DNA from: Cronobacter turicensis z3032
GTDB taxonomy: Bacteria; Pseudomonadota; Gammaproteobacteria; Enterobacterales; Enterobacteriaceae
Length of the DNA stretch: 64,000 bases
Assembly: GCA_000027065.2 (NCBI GenBank)
Contig: FN543093.2
Span: 4,320,464-4,384,463, forward strand
Direction: 5' to 3'
Part shown: one piece after another, positions 7,745-16,362 of the stretch
Numbering within the stretch: the first letter of the stretch is position 1
Layout of the letters: every line of letters begins with the position of its first letter
The notes under the pieces: generated by a model
The model's input: the letters and a program-made list of their open reading frames with translations, nothing else
What the model was told of the DNA's origin: nothing
The model's database searches: none
Program-made: the position numbers and the translations under genes

Positions 7745-9427
7745 ATGAAATTTCTCGGAAAGCTCATCATTGCGCTGATCGCCGCCGTTCTGCTGATTCT
7801 GCTCGCGCTCTATGTGTTATTACAGACGCGCTGGGGCGCAGGCTGGCTCACCGGCTGGGTAAACCAGCACAGCGGTTACCACATCACCTTTGATGAAATG
7901 GACCATAGCTTCTCCGCGCCTTCGCATCTGGTGCTAAAAAACGTCACGTTCGGGCGCAGCGGCCAGCCCGCCACGCTGGTGGCGCAAAAGGTGGAGATCG
8001 GCCTGAGCAGCCGCCAGGTCACCGAGCCGATGCACGTCGATACCATTTTGCTCTACAAGGGCACGCTGAATTTATCCCCTTCCACCGCCCCGCTGCCGTT
8101 TCGCGCCGACCGGCTTCAGTTAAGCGATATGGCGTTTAACAGCCCGAAAACCGGCTGGGATCTCAGCGCGCAGCGCGTTAATGGTGGTATCAGCCCGTGG
8201 CTGCCGGAAGCCGGGAAAATCCTTGGCAGCAAGGCAGATATCGCCCTGAGCGCAGGCTCGTTGACGCTAAACGGGATGCCTGCCAGCAACGTTCTGGTGC
8301 AGGGCGAAATCAATAATAACGAGGTGACCATCACCAATCTCGGGGCAGATATCGCCCGCGGCGCGCTCACCGGCAACGCGCGTCGGTTAGCGAACGGCGG
8401 CTGGGTGGTGGATAACCTGCGCCTGAGCGATATCCGTCTGCAAACCGCGAAATCCGTGAGCGACCTGCTGCAACCGCTGACGACGCTGCCCTCGCTGGCG
8501 CTCGGGCGCGTTGACGTCACCGACGCGCGGCTCGAAGGGCCGGGCTGGGCGGCGACCGATCTGGATATCAGCCTGCGCAATCTGACGCTGGTGAACGGCA
8601 GCTGGCAGAGCGATGACGGCAAGGTGTCGATGAACGCCAGCGAGGTGGTCTACGGCTCGCTGCATTTTCTCGACCCTATCGTGAACGCCGATCTCTCAAC
8701 GCAGGGCGTAGCGCTGCGTCAGTTTAGCTCGCGCTGGGAGGGCGGTATGGTGAGAACCTCCGGCGACTGGCAGCGGGCAGGCAACGCGTTGACGCTTGAT
8801 GAGCTGGCGCTGGCGGGGCTTGAGTACACGCTGCCTGCCGACTGGAAAAAGCGCTGGCAGGAGAAACTGCCCGCGTGGCTGCAAACCGTGACGGTGAAAA
8901 AGCTCTCCGGCAGCCGCAACCTGATTATCGATATCGATCCTGAATGGCCATTCCAGCTCACCGCGCTGGACGCATGGGGCAATAATCTGGAGCTGGCGCG
9001 TAACGGCGAATGGGGCATCTGGGGCGGCAACGCCACGTTGAACGCCGCTGCCGCGACGTTTAACCGCGTCGATGTTCGTCGCCCGTCGCTGACCCTGAAT
9101 GCGAACCCTTCCACCATCGCGATTAGCGAGCTGAGCGCGTTTGCGGGCCAGGGGATGTTACAGGCCACCGCGACGATTTCCCAGTTGCCGCAGAGAATGA
9201 CGACGGTGAGCCTGAATGGGCGCGCAGTGCCGGTCAATGTTTTGCATGACTGGGGATGGCCACAGGTGCCGCTGGAGGGCGACGGTAATTTACAGCTCAC
9301 CGTAAGCGGCAGTCTGGCGGCAGAGGCGCCGCTGCGCCCGAGCGTTAACGGGCAGTTGCAGGCGACAGGGAAAAACGGGCAGCAGATACAGCAAACCATG
9401 CAGAACGGCGTTGTGCCGGGGGCATGA
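7745..9427 (+). CDS. yicH: AsmA-family protein YicH
   Basis: A 560-residue inner-membrane-anchored periplasmic protein of the AsmA family. These are long beta-rich proteins proposed to carry lipids or affect outer-membrane biogenesis. A single N-terminal transmembrane helix (about residues 5-28, LIIALIAAVLLILLALYVLL) is followed by a large periplasmic part. The AsmA-like start (FDEMDHSFSAPSHLVLKNV) and C-terminal AsmA_2-type region (NRVDVRRPSLTLNANPST) agree closely with E. coli YicH. It follows xanP after about 120 bases, as in E. coli. The last 20 residues (ending QNGVVPGA) are shorter than in E. coli. Its precise function is not established. Confidence 0.93.
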   Translation: MKFLGKLIIALIAAVLLILLALYVLLQTRWGAGWLTGWVNQHSGYHITFDEMDHSFSAPSHLVLKNVTFGRSGQPATLVAQKVEIGLSSRQVTEPMHVDTILLYKGTLNLSPSTAPLPFRADRLQLSDMAFNSPKTGWDLSAQRVNGGISPWLPEAGKILGSKADIALSAGSLTLNGMPASNVLVQGEINNNEVTITNLGADIARGALTGNARRLANGGWVVDNLRLSDIRLQTAKSVSDLLQPLTTLPSLALGRVDVTDARLEGPGWAATDLDISLRNLTLVNGSWQSDDGKVSMNASEVVYGSLHFLDPIVNADLSTQGVALRQFSSRWEGGMVRTSGDWQRAGNALTLDELALAGLEYTLPADWKKRWQEKLPAWLQTVTVKKLSGSRNLIIDIDPEWPFQLTALDAWGNNLELARNGEWGIWGGNATLNAAAATFNRVDVRRPSLTLNANPSTIAISELSAFAGQGMLQATATISQLPQRMTTVSLNGRAVPVNVLHDWGWPQVPLEGDGNLQLTVSGSLAAEAPLRPSVNGQLQATGKNGQQIQQTMQNGVVPGA

Positions 9428-9464
9428 TGGCCGGGTAGTGAGGGCATGCAGAAAGAGACGGCAG

Positions 9465-9543
9465 GCGCGCTTCGCTTACCTGCCCTACGTTATCGCGTTA
9501 ACGTCACGGTTCCGTAGCCCCGTAGGGTGGGTAAGCGCAGCGC
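9465..9543. repeat. Imperfect inverted repeat (hairpin element)
   Basis: Left arm CGCTTACCTGCCCTACG and right arm CGTAGGGTGGGTAAGCG pair over about 17 bases around a 30-base centre. The GTAGGGTGGGTAAGCGCAGC arm resembles dispersed intergenic hairpin elements seen in many copies in enterobacterial genomes. It sits in the gap between yicH and fabY, where gene order departs from E. coli. Confidence 0.6.
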
Positions 9544-9602
9544 CCCCACCAAACTCATCAGCGCCAAAACCCACCGGATCAAACAACGCCCGGCCCTGAT
9601 AC

Positions 9603-10592
9603 CTACTCCTCCTCGTTGCCGCCCTCTTCCAGCGGCCCGAAGGGGGTAGCGGGCAACACGATATAGATCCCTTCAAACACCGCGCCGGGCGTCTCGTCGC
9701 CCGAAATCTCAACCTGCAACTGCACGCGCGCTTTGCGCCCGCGCGCCAGACGGTCGAGATCGCCGCTCAGCGACCCTAAATCGGCCACGGCGCCCGGTTT
9801 GCCCGTAATCGGTCGGCTATAGCGAATATGCGCGTCGGCCAGAATAATCGTGCCGCCAAGGTGCCGCTCGCGCAGCATCAGCCAGATAAGCCCCCAGCCC
9901 GTCAGGGTCGCCAGCGAAAACAGGCTCCCCGCGAACAGCGTCTGGTGTGGATTCTGGTTGCCGGCCTCCGGCATCGTGGTGATGAATTTCTGCCCGGTAT
10001 ATTGCAGGATCCGCACGCCCATCTTTTCACTGAGCGGAATATGCTGATACCACGCCTGCTGCAACTGCGCGCACCAGTCGGCGCGGTGAAGAATGTCATC
10101 CAGCGAGGCTATCGGTTTGATCATCAGATAGTGGCGCAGCGGCGTGGTTTGCGGCGTGGTGATCTCCCCCTCATTCACAAACCCCAGCTTGGCGAAAAAC
10201 GCCACGGCGTCCTCGCGCGCGCTACAGACCACGCGCTTCACGCCCTCCTGGCGTGCAACTGACTCCAGCGTCATCGCCACCAGCGTGCCGAGGCCTTTCT
10301 CCTGCACCGCCGGGTCGACCGCCATAAAGCGGATCGAGCCTTCGTTATCGGCGTTAATATACAGCCGCCCGATGGCGACGGGGTTGCCCTCTTCATCCAC
10401 CACCATCTGATGATGGGCCATCGCATCGTAGCCGTCCCGCTCGGAGCCTTTCGGCTGATGCAACGGCTTACGCAACATCTCCCAGCGGAACTGGTAGTAG
10501 CGCTCAAGTTCTTCTTCTGTTTCGGGTACACGAAGGTGATACATAGCGGTACTCTCTCTTGTTGTCCGCGACCACGATGGCATCTGGTTCAT
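9603..10592 (-). CDS. fabY: FabY/YiiD: GNAT acetyltransferase plus thioesterase-fold protein
   Basis: A 329-residue two-domain protein, the same length as E. coli YiiD. Residues about 17-155 form a GNAT N-acetyltransferase domain with the acetyl-CoA loop VQEKGLGT (96-103). Residues about 165-325 form a hotdog thioesterase-like domain (QNPHQTLFAGSLFSLATLTG). The family has been linked to fatty-acid synthesis initiation from acetyl groups; that role is known from relatives and not shown here. I took the start at 10592 because its ATG overlaps the dtd stop (ATGA) and the 16-residue extension (SRxTRES) is conserved with E. coli; an internal ATG at 10544 is the alternative. Last gene of the yihX-yihY-dtd-fabY operon. 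Confidence 0.9.
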   Translation of the reverse strand: MNQMPSWSRTTRESTAMYHLRVPETEEELERYYQFRWEMLRKPLHQPKGSERDGYDAMAHHQMVVDEEGNPVAIGRLYINADNEGSIRFMAVDPAVQEKGLGTLVAMTLESVARQEGVKRVVCSAREDAVAFFAKLGFVNEGEITTPQTTPLRHYLMIKPIASLDDILHRADWCAQLQQAWYQHIPLSEKMGVRILQYTGQKFITTMPEAGNQNPHQTLFAGSLFSLATLTGWGLIWLMLRERHLGGTIILADAHIRYSRPITGKPGAVADLGSLSGDLDRLARGRKARVQLQVEISGDETPGAVFEGIYIVLPATPFGPLEEGGNEEE

Positions 10593-11026
10593 ATCTGCAA
10601 CCAGAACGTCACGGGGCCGTCATTCGTTAGTGAGACCTGCATATCAGCGGCGAAACGTCCTGTTTCTGTGGTGATGCCCGCGGCCCGGCAACGGCTGACA
10701 AAATAGTCATAAAGGGCTTGCGCCTGCTCAGGCGGCGCGCCGCGCGAAAAGCTTGGGCGCAGGCCTTTCTCGGTATCCGCCGGCAGCGTAAATTGCGACA
10801 CCACCAGCACGCTGCCGCCAGCCTGCTGCACGTTCAGGTTCATTTTGCCCTGCTCGTCGCTAAAGATGCGATAGCCCAGCACGCGCTCGCACAGTCGGTT
10901 CGCTTTCTGCTCGTCGTCTTCTTTTTCGACACCCAGCAGGACTAAAAGTCCCGGCCCGATCTCACCCGTCACTTCTTCTCCCACGCGCACGCTGGCGTGA
11001 GTCACACGTTGAATTAATGCAATCAT
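10589..11026 (-). CDS. dtd: D-aminoacyl-tRNA deacylase
   Basis: A 145-residue proofreading enzyme that hydrolyses D-amino acids (and glycine mischarged on tRNA-Ala) from tRNAs in the cytoplasm. The two family signatures are present: SQFTLPA at 77-83 and DGPVT at 136-140, containing the Gly-Pro pair of the chiral selectivity filter. Length matches the family. The start overlaps the yihY stop (ATGA) and the stop overlaps the fabY start, so translation of the operon is tightly coupled. Confidence 0.96.
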   Translation of the reverse strand: MIALIQRVTHASVRVGEEVTGEIGPGLLVLLGVEKEDDEQKANRLCERVLGYRIFSDEQGKMNLNVQQAGGSVLVVSQFTLPADTEKGLRPSFSRGAPPEQAQALYDYFVSRCRAAGITTETGRFAADMQVSLTNDGPVTFWLQI

Positions 11027-11892
11027 ACGGATTCAGCTTCTTCTCTGGCGGCCTGTCTTAACTGGCGATAATCCCCGAGAGTGACAGTAATTTCCGCGCC
11101 AAGCAAGACGATGCACCAGGTCCAGTAGACCCAGAGAAACAGGATAGGGATCACCGCCAGCACGCCGTAAATCAGCTGATACGAAGGGAACATCGTGATG
11201 TAAAGGGCGAAGCCTTTTTTGCCAAGCTCAAACAGCAGCGCGGCCACCAGCGACCCAATCAACGCATCACGAGCCGGCACGCGCGTGGTAGGCACCACGC
11301 TGTAGAGCAGCCAGAACGAAAGCCACGACAGCAGCAACGGAAAAATACGCAGCACTTCGTCAATCATGGTCGTAAAGCCGCTCGCCCAGCGCAGCGACAG
11401 CAGATAAGAACTAATCACCAGGCTTGCGCCCGCGAGCAGGGGGCCAAGCGTCAGGATCATCCAGTACACCGCGAAGGAGTAAACCTTTGGGCGTTTACGG
11501 GTGCTGCGCCAGATCGTGTTCAGCGCGCTGTCGATGGCGTACATCAATAGCAGCGAGGTGACAATCAGCCCCAGTGCGCCAACGGCCGTCATCTTGCTGG
11601 AATTGGCAACGAACTGCTCAATATAGCGCTGAATAATGTCGCCCGTGGCGGGCATAAAGTTGGCGAAAACAAAATGGCGTAGCTGAAGACTGACGTCGGA
11701 AAACATCGGGAACGCGGCGAACAGCGCGAAAATCACCGCCACAAACGGCACGAGCGAGAGCAACGACACATACGCCAGGTTTCCGGCAAGCGTCGTCATA
11801 TTATCTTCATCGATCCGCGCCCATAGCAGCTTAAGCCAGGCGAGCAGCGGCCCGGTACGACGGGCCGCTTTTTGATGAACGGATTTTAACAT
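11023..11892 (-). CDS. yihY: YihY/BrkB-family inner-membrane protein
   Basis: A 289-residue polytopic inner-membrane protein of the YihY/BrkB (UPF0761) family, once misassigned as RNase BN. About six hydrophobic segments are visible (for example LVPFVAVIFALFAAF, LGLIVTSLLLMYAID, LTLGPLLAGASLVIS). The conserved GNLAYVSLLSLVPF region lies near the N-terminus and a basic/acidic tail follows the last segment. Function is unknown. It overlaps yihX by seven bases and dtd by four, which places it firmly in this operon. Confidence 0.93.
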   Translation of the reverse strand: MLKSVHQKAARRTGPLLAWLKLLWARIDEDNMTTLAGNLAYVSLLSLVPFVAVIFALFAAFPMFSDVSLQLRHFVFANFMPATGDIIQRYIEQFVANSSKMTAVGALGLIVTSLLLMYAIDSALNTIWRSTRKRPKVYSFAVYWMILTLGPLLAGASLVISSYLLSLRWASGFTTMIDEVLRIFPLLLSWLSFWLLYSVVPTTRVPARDALIGSLVAALLFELGKKGFALYITMFPSYQLIYGVLAVIPILFLWVYWTWCIVLLGAEITVTLGDYRQLRQAAREEAESV

Positions 11893-12485
11893 GCAGGATT
11901 CGAGAAATAGTTAGGCACGGTTTTACGGTCAGTCACCAGCACGCTGGTAATGCCCGCCTTGCGCGCGCCGTCGATATTCGCTTCGTTATCGTCGAAAAAC
12001 ACGGCGTCGCGAGCGCTAAAGCCTTCCTGCTCCAGCACCTTCTGGTAGATTTCCGGCGCCGGCTTGCGCATCCCCATCTCCTGAGAGAGATAGATAGCGT
12101 CGGCGGCGGCCTGCACTTGCGGATACTGTTCCGGCCAGTACGTGGTATGCAGCCGGTTGGTGTTGGACAGCACCACCACGCGATGCCCCTGCTCGCGCAA
12201 CTGCTGCATGATAGTAATCACTTCGGGGCGCAGCCCGACGAATACCGCCTGCCAGCCCGCGGAGAACTGTTCAAAGCTCAGCGGCAATGCCATCTCCTCG
12301 CATAACGCCTTCGCGAAATCCTCATCGCTCAGCTCGCCGCGCTCGTGCTGATGAAACGCCTCGCCCATGGAGAAACTTTGCCGCAGATTCGCCAGCGGCA
12401 CGCGGCTGTAATCACTCCAGACGCCCAGCACGCGGTTAAAGTCGATATCGACAATGACATTACCTAAATCAAAGATATAGAGCAT
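11886..12485 (-). CDS. yihX: Alpha-D-glucose-1-phosphate phosphatase YihX (HAD family)
   Basis: A 199-residue cytoplasmic HAD-superfamily phosphatase. In E. coli this enzyme hydrolyses alpha-glucose-1-phosphate. Motif I is FDLGNVIVD (nucleophile Asp6), motif II is VVLSNTN, the Lys motif is in MGMRKPAPEIY, and motif IV is VFFDDNEANI. The length equals E. coli YihX. It is first in the overlapping operon yihX-yihY-dtd-fabY, with an AGGAGAG ribosome site just before the start. Confidence 0.95.
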   Translation of the reverse strand: MLYIFDLGNVIVDIDFNRVLGVWSDYSRVPLANLRQSFSMGEAFHQHERGELSDEDFAKALCEEMALPLSFEQFSAGWQAVFVGLRPEVITIMQQLREQGHRVVVLSNTNRLHTTYWPEQYPQVQAAADAIYLSQEMGMRKPAPEIYQKVLEQEGFSARDAVFFDDNEANIDGARKAGITSVLVTDRKTVPNYFSNPAC

Positions 12486-12555
12486 GACTCACTCTCCTTT
12501 CGGGCCATGTGAAAGTTAACTGTAGCGAGAAAGCCGAACTTTGACTATGTGCTAA

Positions 12556-12581
12556 CGCGCGGGTTTTGCATCGCCCGCGCG
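12556..12581. other. GC-rich hairpin between yihW and yihX
   Basis: An 8-bp perfect stem (CGCGCGGG / CCCGCGCG) with a 10-base loop lies just after the yihW stop. It has no clear T run, so terminator function for yihW is uncertain. Confidence 0.4.
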
Positions 12582-12594
12582 TAGAGGGAAGAAA

Positions 12595-13401
12595 TTAGCG
12601 GTCGGTGTTGTCGTCGCCAGACGGCGATTCCGCCTGCACCAGCTCGACCTGATGGGCTTTCAAAATACCGCTCAGCGATGCGCCAGGCTGCCGGTCGGTA
12701 AAGAGCGCCGTGGCCTGCGAAAGGTTGCCAATACTGACGGCGGCCGAGGCGTGGTATTTCGTATGATCGGCCGCCAGTAAGATGTGCCGCGCGTGGGCCA
12801 TCATGGCTTTCACCACGTTCGCCTCGTTCACATCAAACTCCAGCAGCTCGCCATCGCTCTCAATCGCGCCGACGCTCGTTATCAGATAATCCGCACGAAA
12901 CCCTTCCACAAAGGCCGCCGCACCAGGGCCGATAATACCGCCGTTGTGCGGGCGCAGCGTCCCGCCGGGCACCATCACCTCAAAGCGGCTATTTTTATAG
13001 AGAATATGCGCCACGCGCAGGCTGTTGGTGATAATGCGCAGATGACTATGATTCAGCAGCGCGCGCGCAATCTGCTCCACCGTCGTGCCGATAGTGATAA
13101 ACAGCGTTGAGCCATCCGGCACATAATCGGCGATCGCCTGGGCTATGGCGATTTTCTCGTCGGTCATGGAGATTTCGCGCTGCTCAAAGGCGGTATTCAC
13201 GACGCTTGAAGCGCGCCCCGCGCCGCCGTGATGCCGGGTAATTAGTCCCTGTTCGCTTAGCTTGCGAATATCGCGCCGCACCGTCTGGGTGGAAACGTCC
13301 AGCAGTTGCGCCAGCTCGTCGATATTCATATATCCCCGCTCGGCGATAAGCCCGATCAGCTGATCGTGGCGCGGGTTGCCCGTCACTCCGGTAAGGCTCA
13401 T
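12595..13401 (-). CDS. csqR: DeoR-family sulfoquinovose repressor CsqR (YihW)
   Basis: A 268-residue transcription factor. The N-terminal DeoR helix-turn-helix (MNIDELAQLLDVSTQTVRRD, about 25-44) is followed by the family signature LSEQGLITRHHGGA and a C-terminal sugar-phosphate-sensing domain (ITIGTTVEQIARAL, DHTKYHASA). In E. coli YihW/CsqR represses the sulfoquinovose genes and is relieved by sulfoquinovose-type ligands. I chose the start at 13401 (MSLTGVTGNPRHDQL) from homology and the AGGGGA ribosome site; an upstream ATG adds seven unconserved residues. It lies 36 bases after yihV on the same strand. Confidence 0.94.
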   Translation of the reverse strand: MSLTGVTGNPRHDQLIGLIAERGYMNIDELAQLLDVSTQTVRRDIRKLSEQGLITRHHGGAGRASSVVNTAFEQREISMTDEKIAIAQAIADYVPDGSTLFITIGTTVEQIARALLNHSHLRIITNSLRVAHILYKNSRFEVMVPGGTLRPHNGGIIGPGAAAFVEGFRADYLITSVGAIESDGELLEFDVNEANVVKAMMAHARHILLAADHTKYHASAAVSIGNLSQATALFTDRQPGASLSGILKAHQVELVQAESPSGDDNTDR

Positions 13402-13437
13402 GAACGATCCCCTTAAAATCATTGCTCGCCGGGCATT

Positions 13438-14337
13438 TTATACAAAAAGTGACAGGAAAGAGCGGGTTTGATCACAGTCGGGGATCCCGGCGCGCCCGCC
13501 AGGACGGGTGCATTTCAGCGCGGCGACGGCGCTGGCAAAGCGCACCGCCTCCTGCGGCGACTCGCCGCGAGCCAGCATCACCGCCAGCGCGCCGTGAAAA
13601 ACGTCGCCCGCGCCGGTGGTATCCACCGCCTCGACCGTGAACCCCTGCTGGCGGCGCAGCGTGTCGTCATCTTCCAGCCACAGACACCCTTCTTTGCCGA
13701 GCGTGACGTAAACATGACCGCGCGTGAGCGTTTTTGTCGATTTGAGTCCGTCTTCTGGCGACATGCCGGGCGCCAGACGCGCCAGCCCCGGCGCCGAGAA
13801 TGCGGCATGATCGCTCAACGCCACCAGCGAGCGGATATCCTGCGGCGTGACGTCGCCATCGAGCAGCGTCATCACCCCAGCCCGGCGCGCCAGCGTTAGC
13901 GCGCGCGTCGCGCCTTCATGCCAGCGCACATCCGCCAGCACCGCGTCGTAGCCGCTGAAATCGATGCTATCGAGCCAGGCGGCGTCATCGGGCAAATCGG
14001 GGCTTGGGTAGTTAACAATTACCCTTTCGCCCGCGGCATCCACAAGGATGGCCGACTGCGACGAACGCGCCCCTTTTACCTGCCGCGCCCGCGTCGTGTT
14101 CACGCCCAGCGATTCCAGCTCCGCCAGCAGTTGCGCGCCCGTCGCGTCATCGCCGACGCGCCCGATAAAATCAACCTGCGCACCCAGCCGCGCCGCCGCC
14201 ACGGCCGCCGTTGCCGCCGGGCCGCCGCCCACTTCGCGGTACTGTTGCGCCACATATTTGCCGCCCTCATGGGGCAGGGCTTCCAGTGTATAAATGCGAT
14301 CCTGTACGGCAATACCCACACACGCGATGCGAACCAT
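13438..14337 (-). CDS. yihV: 6-deoxy-6-sulfofructose kinase
   Basis: A 299-residue PfkB/ribokinase-family kinase that phosphorylates 6-deoxy-6-sulfofructose to the 1-phosphate in the sulfo-EMP pathway. The early substrate glycines are in REVGGGPAAT, the VRWHEG block (138-142) is shared with E. coli YihV, and the PfkB signature DTTGAGDVFHG places the catalytic base at Asp245. I took the start at 14337 (MVRIACVGIAVQD), preceded by GAGAGGAAG; an upstream in-frame ATG at 14400 adds 21 unconserved residues. It is transcribed with csqR and away from the yihU operon. Confidence 0.96.
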   Translation of the reverse strand: MVRIACVGIAVQDRIYTLEALPHEGGKYVAQQYREVGGGPAATAAVAAARLGAQVDFIGRVGDDATGAQLLAELESLGVNTTRARQVKGARSSQSAILVDAAGERVIVNYPSPDLPDDAAWLDSIDFSGYDAVLADVRWHEGATRALTLARRAGVMTLLDGDVTPQDIRSLVALSDHAAFSAPGLARLAPGMSPEDGLKSTKTLTRGHVYVTLGKEGCLWLEDDDTLRRQQGFTVEAVDTTGAGDVFHGALAVMLARGESPQEAVRFASAVAALKCTRPGGRAGIPDCDQTRSFLSLFV

Positions 14338-14548
14338 AGCTTCCTCTCTGTTTGCGCTGAGGGCGGGCCTGCGCCCGCCACTGTTCCTGTCAATCAACAT
14401 AGCGGCATTTTAATTTCCCCGGATCGTAAAAAAGTGACACCTGTCAATTTTTTGACTTTAAATTACAAATACGCTCATAAACAGACAGAAATAATCCATG
14501 TCGTATGACAAAAATGACATTCCGCTTTTACGCTGACAGGAGCAAGTT
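14338..14548. promoter_or_regulatory. Divergent control region yihV / yihU with TGACA-type palindromes
   Basis: The region between the divergent yihVW and yihU-ompL units is AT-rich and holds several TGACA/TGTCA half-sites. They form two short palindromes, TGACACCTGTCA (14435-14446) and TGTCGTATGACA (14499-14510), with extra TGACA copies next to the second. These are candidate CsqR operators. The binding motif of CsqR is not something I can verify here. A GACAGGAGC ribosome site precedes yihU. Confidence 0.55.
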
Positions 14549-15448
14549 ATGGCGACGATTGCATTTATCGGGCTGGGGCAGATGGGCGCGCCGATGGCGG
14601 CAAACCTGCTGCGCCACGGACACCGGTTGCAGGTTTGCGATGTGAATACCGGGGCTGTGCAAACGCTGGCCGCCCAGGGCGCGGTGGCGTGCGCAACGCC
14701 ACAGGCCGCCGCCCAAAACGCGGAATTCGTGATAACCATGCTGCCGAATGGCGATCTGGTGCGCGAGGTGCTGCTTGGCGATAACGGCGTCTGCCAGTCG
14801 CTCTCCCGCGAAGCGCTGGTTGTCGACATGTCCACCATTCACCCGCTGCAAACCGACAAGCTGATTCACGATCTCGCCGCGCGCGGCTTCGGCATGATGG
14901 ATGTGCCGGTGGGCCGCACCTCCGATCACGCGAAATCCGGCACGCTACTGCTGCTGGCGGGCGGTACGCCGGAGCAGGTGACGCGTGCCGAGCCGGTGCT
15001 GATGGCGATGGGCTCGGAGCTCATTCGCGCAGGCGGGCCGGGGATGGGCATTCGCGTCAAGCTTATCAATAACTACATGAGCATTGCGCTCAATGCGCTC
15101 TCCGCCGAAGCCGCCGTGCTGTGCGAAGCGCTGGGGCTTTCATTCGACGTGGCGCTCCAGGTGATGAACGGCACGCCCGCCGGCAAAGGCCACTTCACCA
15201 CCTCGTGGCCCAACAAAGTGCTCAAAGGCGATCTCTCGCCCGCTTTCATGATTGATCTTGCCCATAAAGATTTAGGCATCGCGCTGGACGTGGCGAATCA
15301 GCTGCACGTGCCGATGCCGCTTGGCGCCGCCTCGCGCGAAGTGTACAGCCAGGCGCGCGCCAGCGGGCGTGGTCGCCAGGACTGGTCCGCGATTTTAGAA
15401 CAGGTGCGCATCAGCGCCGGGCTGACGCCGCGCCAGGCCACGCTTTGA
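14549..15448 (+). CDS. yihU: 3-sulfolactaldehyde reductase
   Basis: A 299-residue NADH-dependent reductase of the beta-hydroxyacid dehydrogenase family. It converts 3-sulfolactaldehyde to 2,3-dihydroxypropane-1-sulfonate (DHPS), the end product exported by the cell. The N-terminal Rossmann motif is GLGQMGAPMAANLL (8-21), the substrate loop is DVPVGRTSDHA (Arg123 is expected to bind the sulfonate), and the catalytic Lys171 is in RVKLINNY. Length is that of the E. coli enzyme. It is the first gene of the long operon, 24 bases before yihT. Confidence 0.96.
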   Translation: MATIAFIGLGQMGAPMAANLLRHGHRLQVCDVNTGAVQTLAAQGAVACATPQAAAQNAEFVITMLPNGDLVREVLLGDNGVCQSLSREALVVDMSTIHPLQTDKLIHDLAARGFGMMDVPVGRTSDHAKSGTLLLLAGGTPEQVTRAEPVLMAMGSELIRAGGPGMGIRVKLINNYMSIALNALSAEAAVLCEALGLSFDVALQVMNGTPAGKGHFTTSWPNKVLKGDLSPAFMIDLAHKDLGIALDVANQLHVPMPLGAASREVYSQARASGRGRQDWSAILEQVRISAGLTPRQATL

Positions 15449-15472
15449 CATTACCCCTGAAGGAAAACGTTA

Positions 15473-16348
15473 ATGGAAAAATATACCCTGAAAGAGATTG
15501 CCCGCCCGTCCGGCGGTTTCGCCATGCTGGCGGTGGATCAGCGCGAAGCGATGCGCCTGATGTTTGCCGCCGCAGGCGCGGCGACGCCGGTCGCCGATGC
15601 CGTACTGACCGATTTTAAACTCAACGCGGCGCGCATTCTCTCGCCATACGCGTCCGCCATTCTGGTGGACCGCCAGTTCTGCTATCCGCAGGTGGTGGAG
15701 CAAAAGGCCATCGCAGACAGTTGCGCGATGATTGTCGCCGCCGACCAGTTTATCCCGGGCAACGGTATTCCCGTCGACAGCGTGACGCTGGATGACGCCA
15801 TCGACGCGCAGGCGGTGCGCCAGCACGGCGGCAAGGCGCTCAAGCTGCTGGTGCTCTGGCGCAGCGATGAAGATCCGCAGCAACGCCTCGCCATGGTGAA
15901 AGCCTTCAATGAGAAATGCCACGCGCAGGGGCTGCTTAGCATCATCGAGCCGGTGGTGCGCCCGCCGCGCCGCGGCGACAAGTTCGACCGCGAACAGGCG
16001 ATTATCGCGGCGGCGAAAGAGCTCGGCGACAGCGGAGCGGATCTCTACAAAGTCGAGATGCCGCTTTCCGGACGCGGCGACGCGCAGGCGCTGTTAAGCG
16101 CGTCGCAGAAACTCCATGACCAGATCAATATGCCGTGGGTGATCCTCTCCTCCGGCGTCGATGAAAAGCTCTTTCCGCGTGCCGTGCGCATCGCGATGAG
16201 CGCGGGCGCCAGCGGTTTTCTTGCCGGGCGCGCCGTCTGGTCGTCGGTTATCGGGCTACCGGATACCGACATGATGTTGCGCGACGTGGCGCTGCCGAAG
16301 CTACGTCGCTTAGGGGAAGTTGTGGACGACATGATGGCTCGCCGCTGA
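15473..16348 (+). CDS. yihT: 6-deoxy-6-sulfofructose-1-phosphate aldolase
   Basis: A 291-residue class I aldolase of the LacD-like family. It splits 6-deoxy-6-sulfofructose-1-phosphate into dihydroxyacetone phosphate and 3-sulfolactaldehyde. The Schiff-base lysine is Lys193 in DLYKVEMPLSG; LAVDQREAMR opens the barrel and IEPVVRPPRRGDK lies on the substrate side. AAGGAAAAC precedes the start. It is followed after 14 bases by yihS. Confidence 0.96.
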   Translation: MEKYTLKEIARPSGGFAMLAVDQREAMRLMFAAAGAATPVADAVLTDFKLNAARILSPYASAILVDRQFCYPQVVEQKAIADSCAMIVAADQFIPGNGIPVDSVTLDDAIDAQAVRQHGGKALKLLVLWRSDEDPQQRLAMVKAFNEKCHAQGLLSIIEPVVRPPRRGDKFDREQAIIAAAKELGDSGADLYKVEMPLSGRGDAQALLSASQKLHDQINMPWVILSSGVDEKLFPRAVRIAMSAGASGFLAGRAVWSSVIGLPDTDMMLRDVALPKLRRLGEVVDDMMARR

Positions 16349-16362
16349 AAGGAGAACAAACA

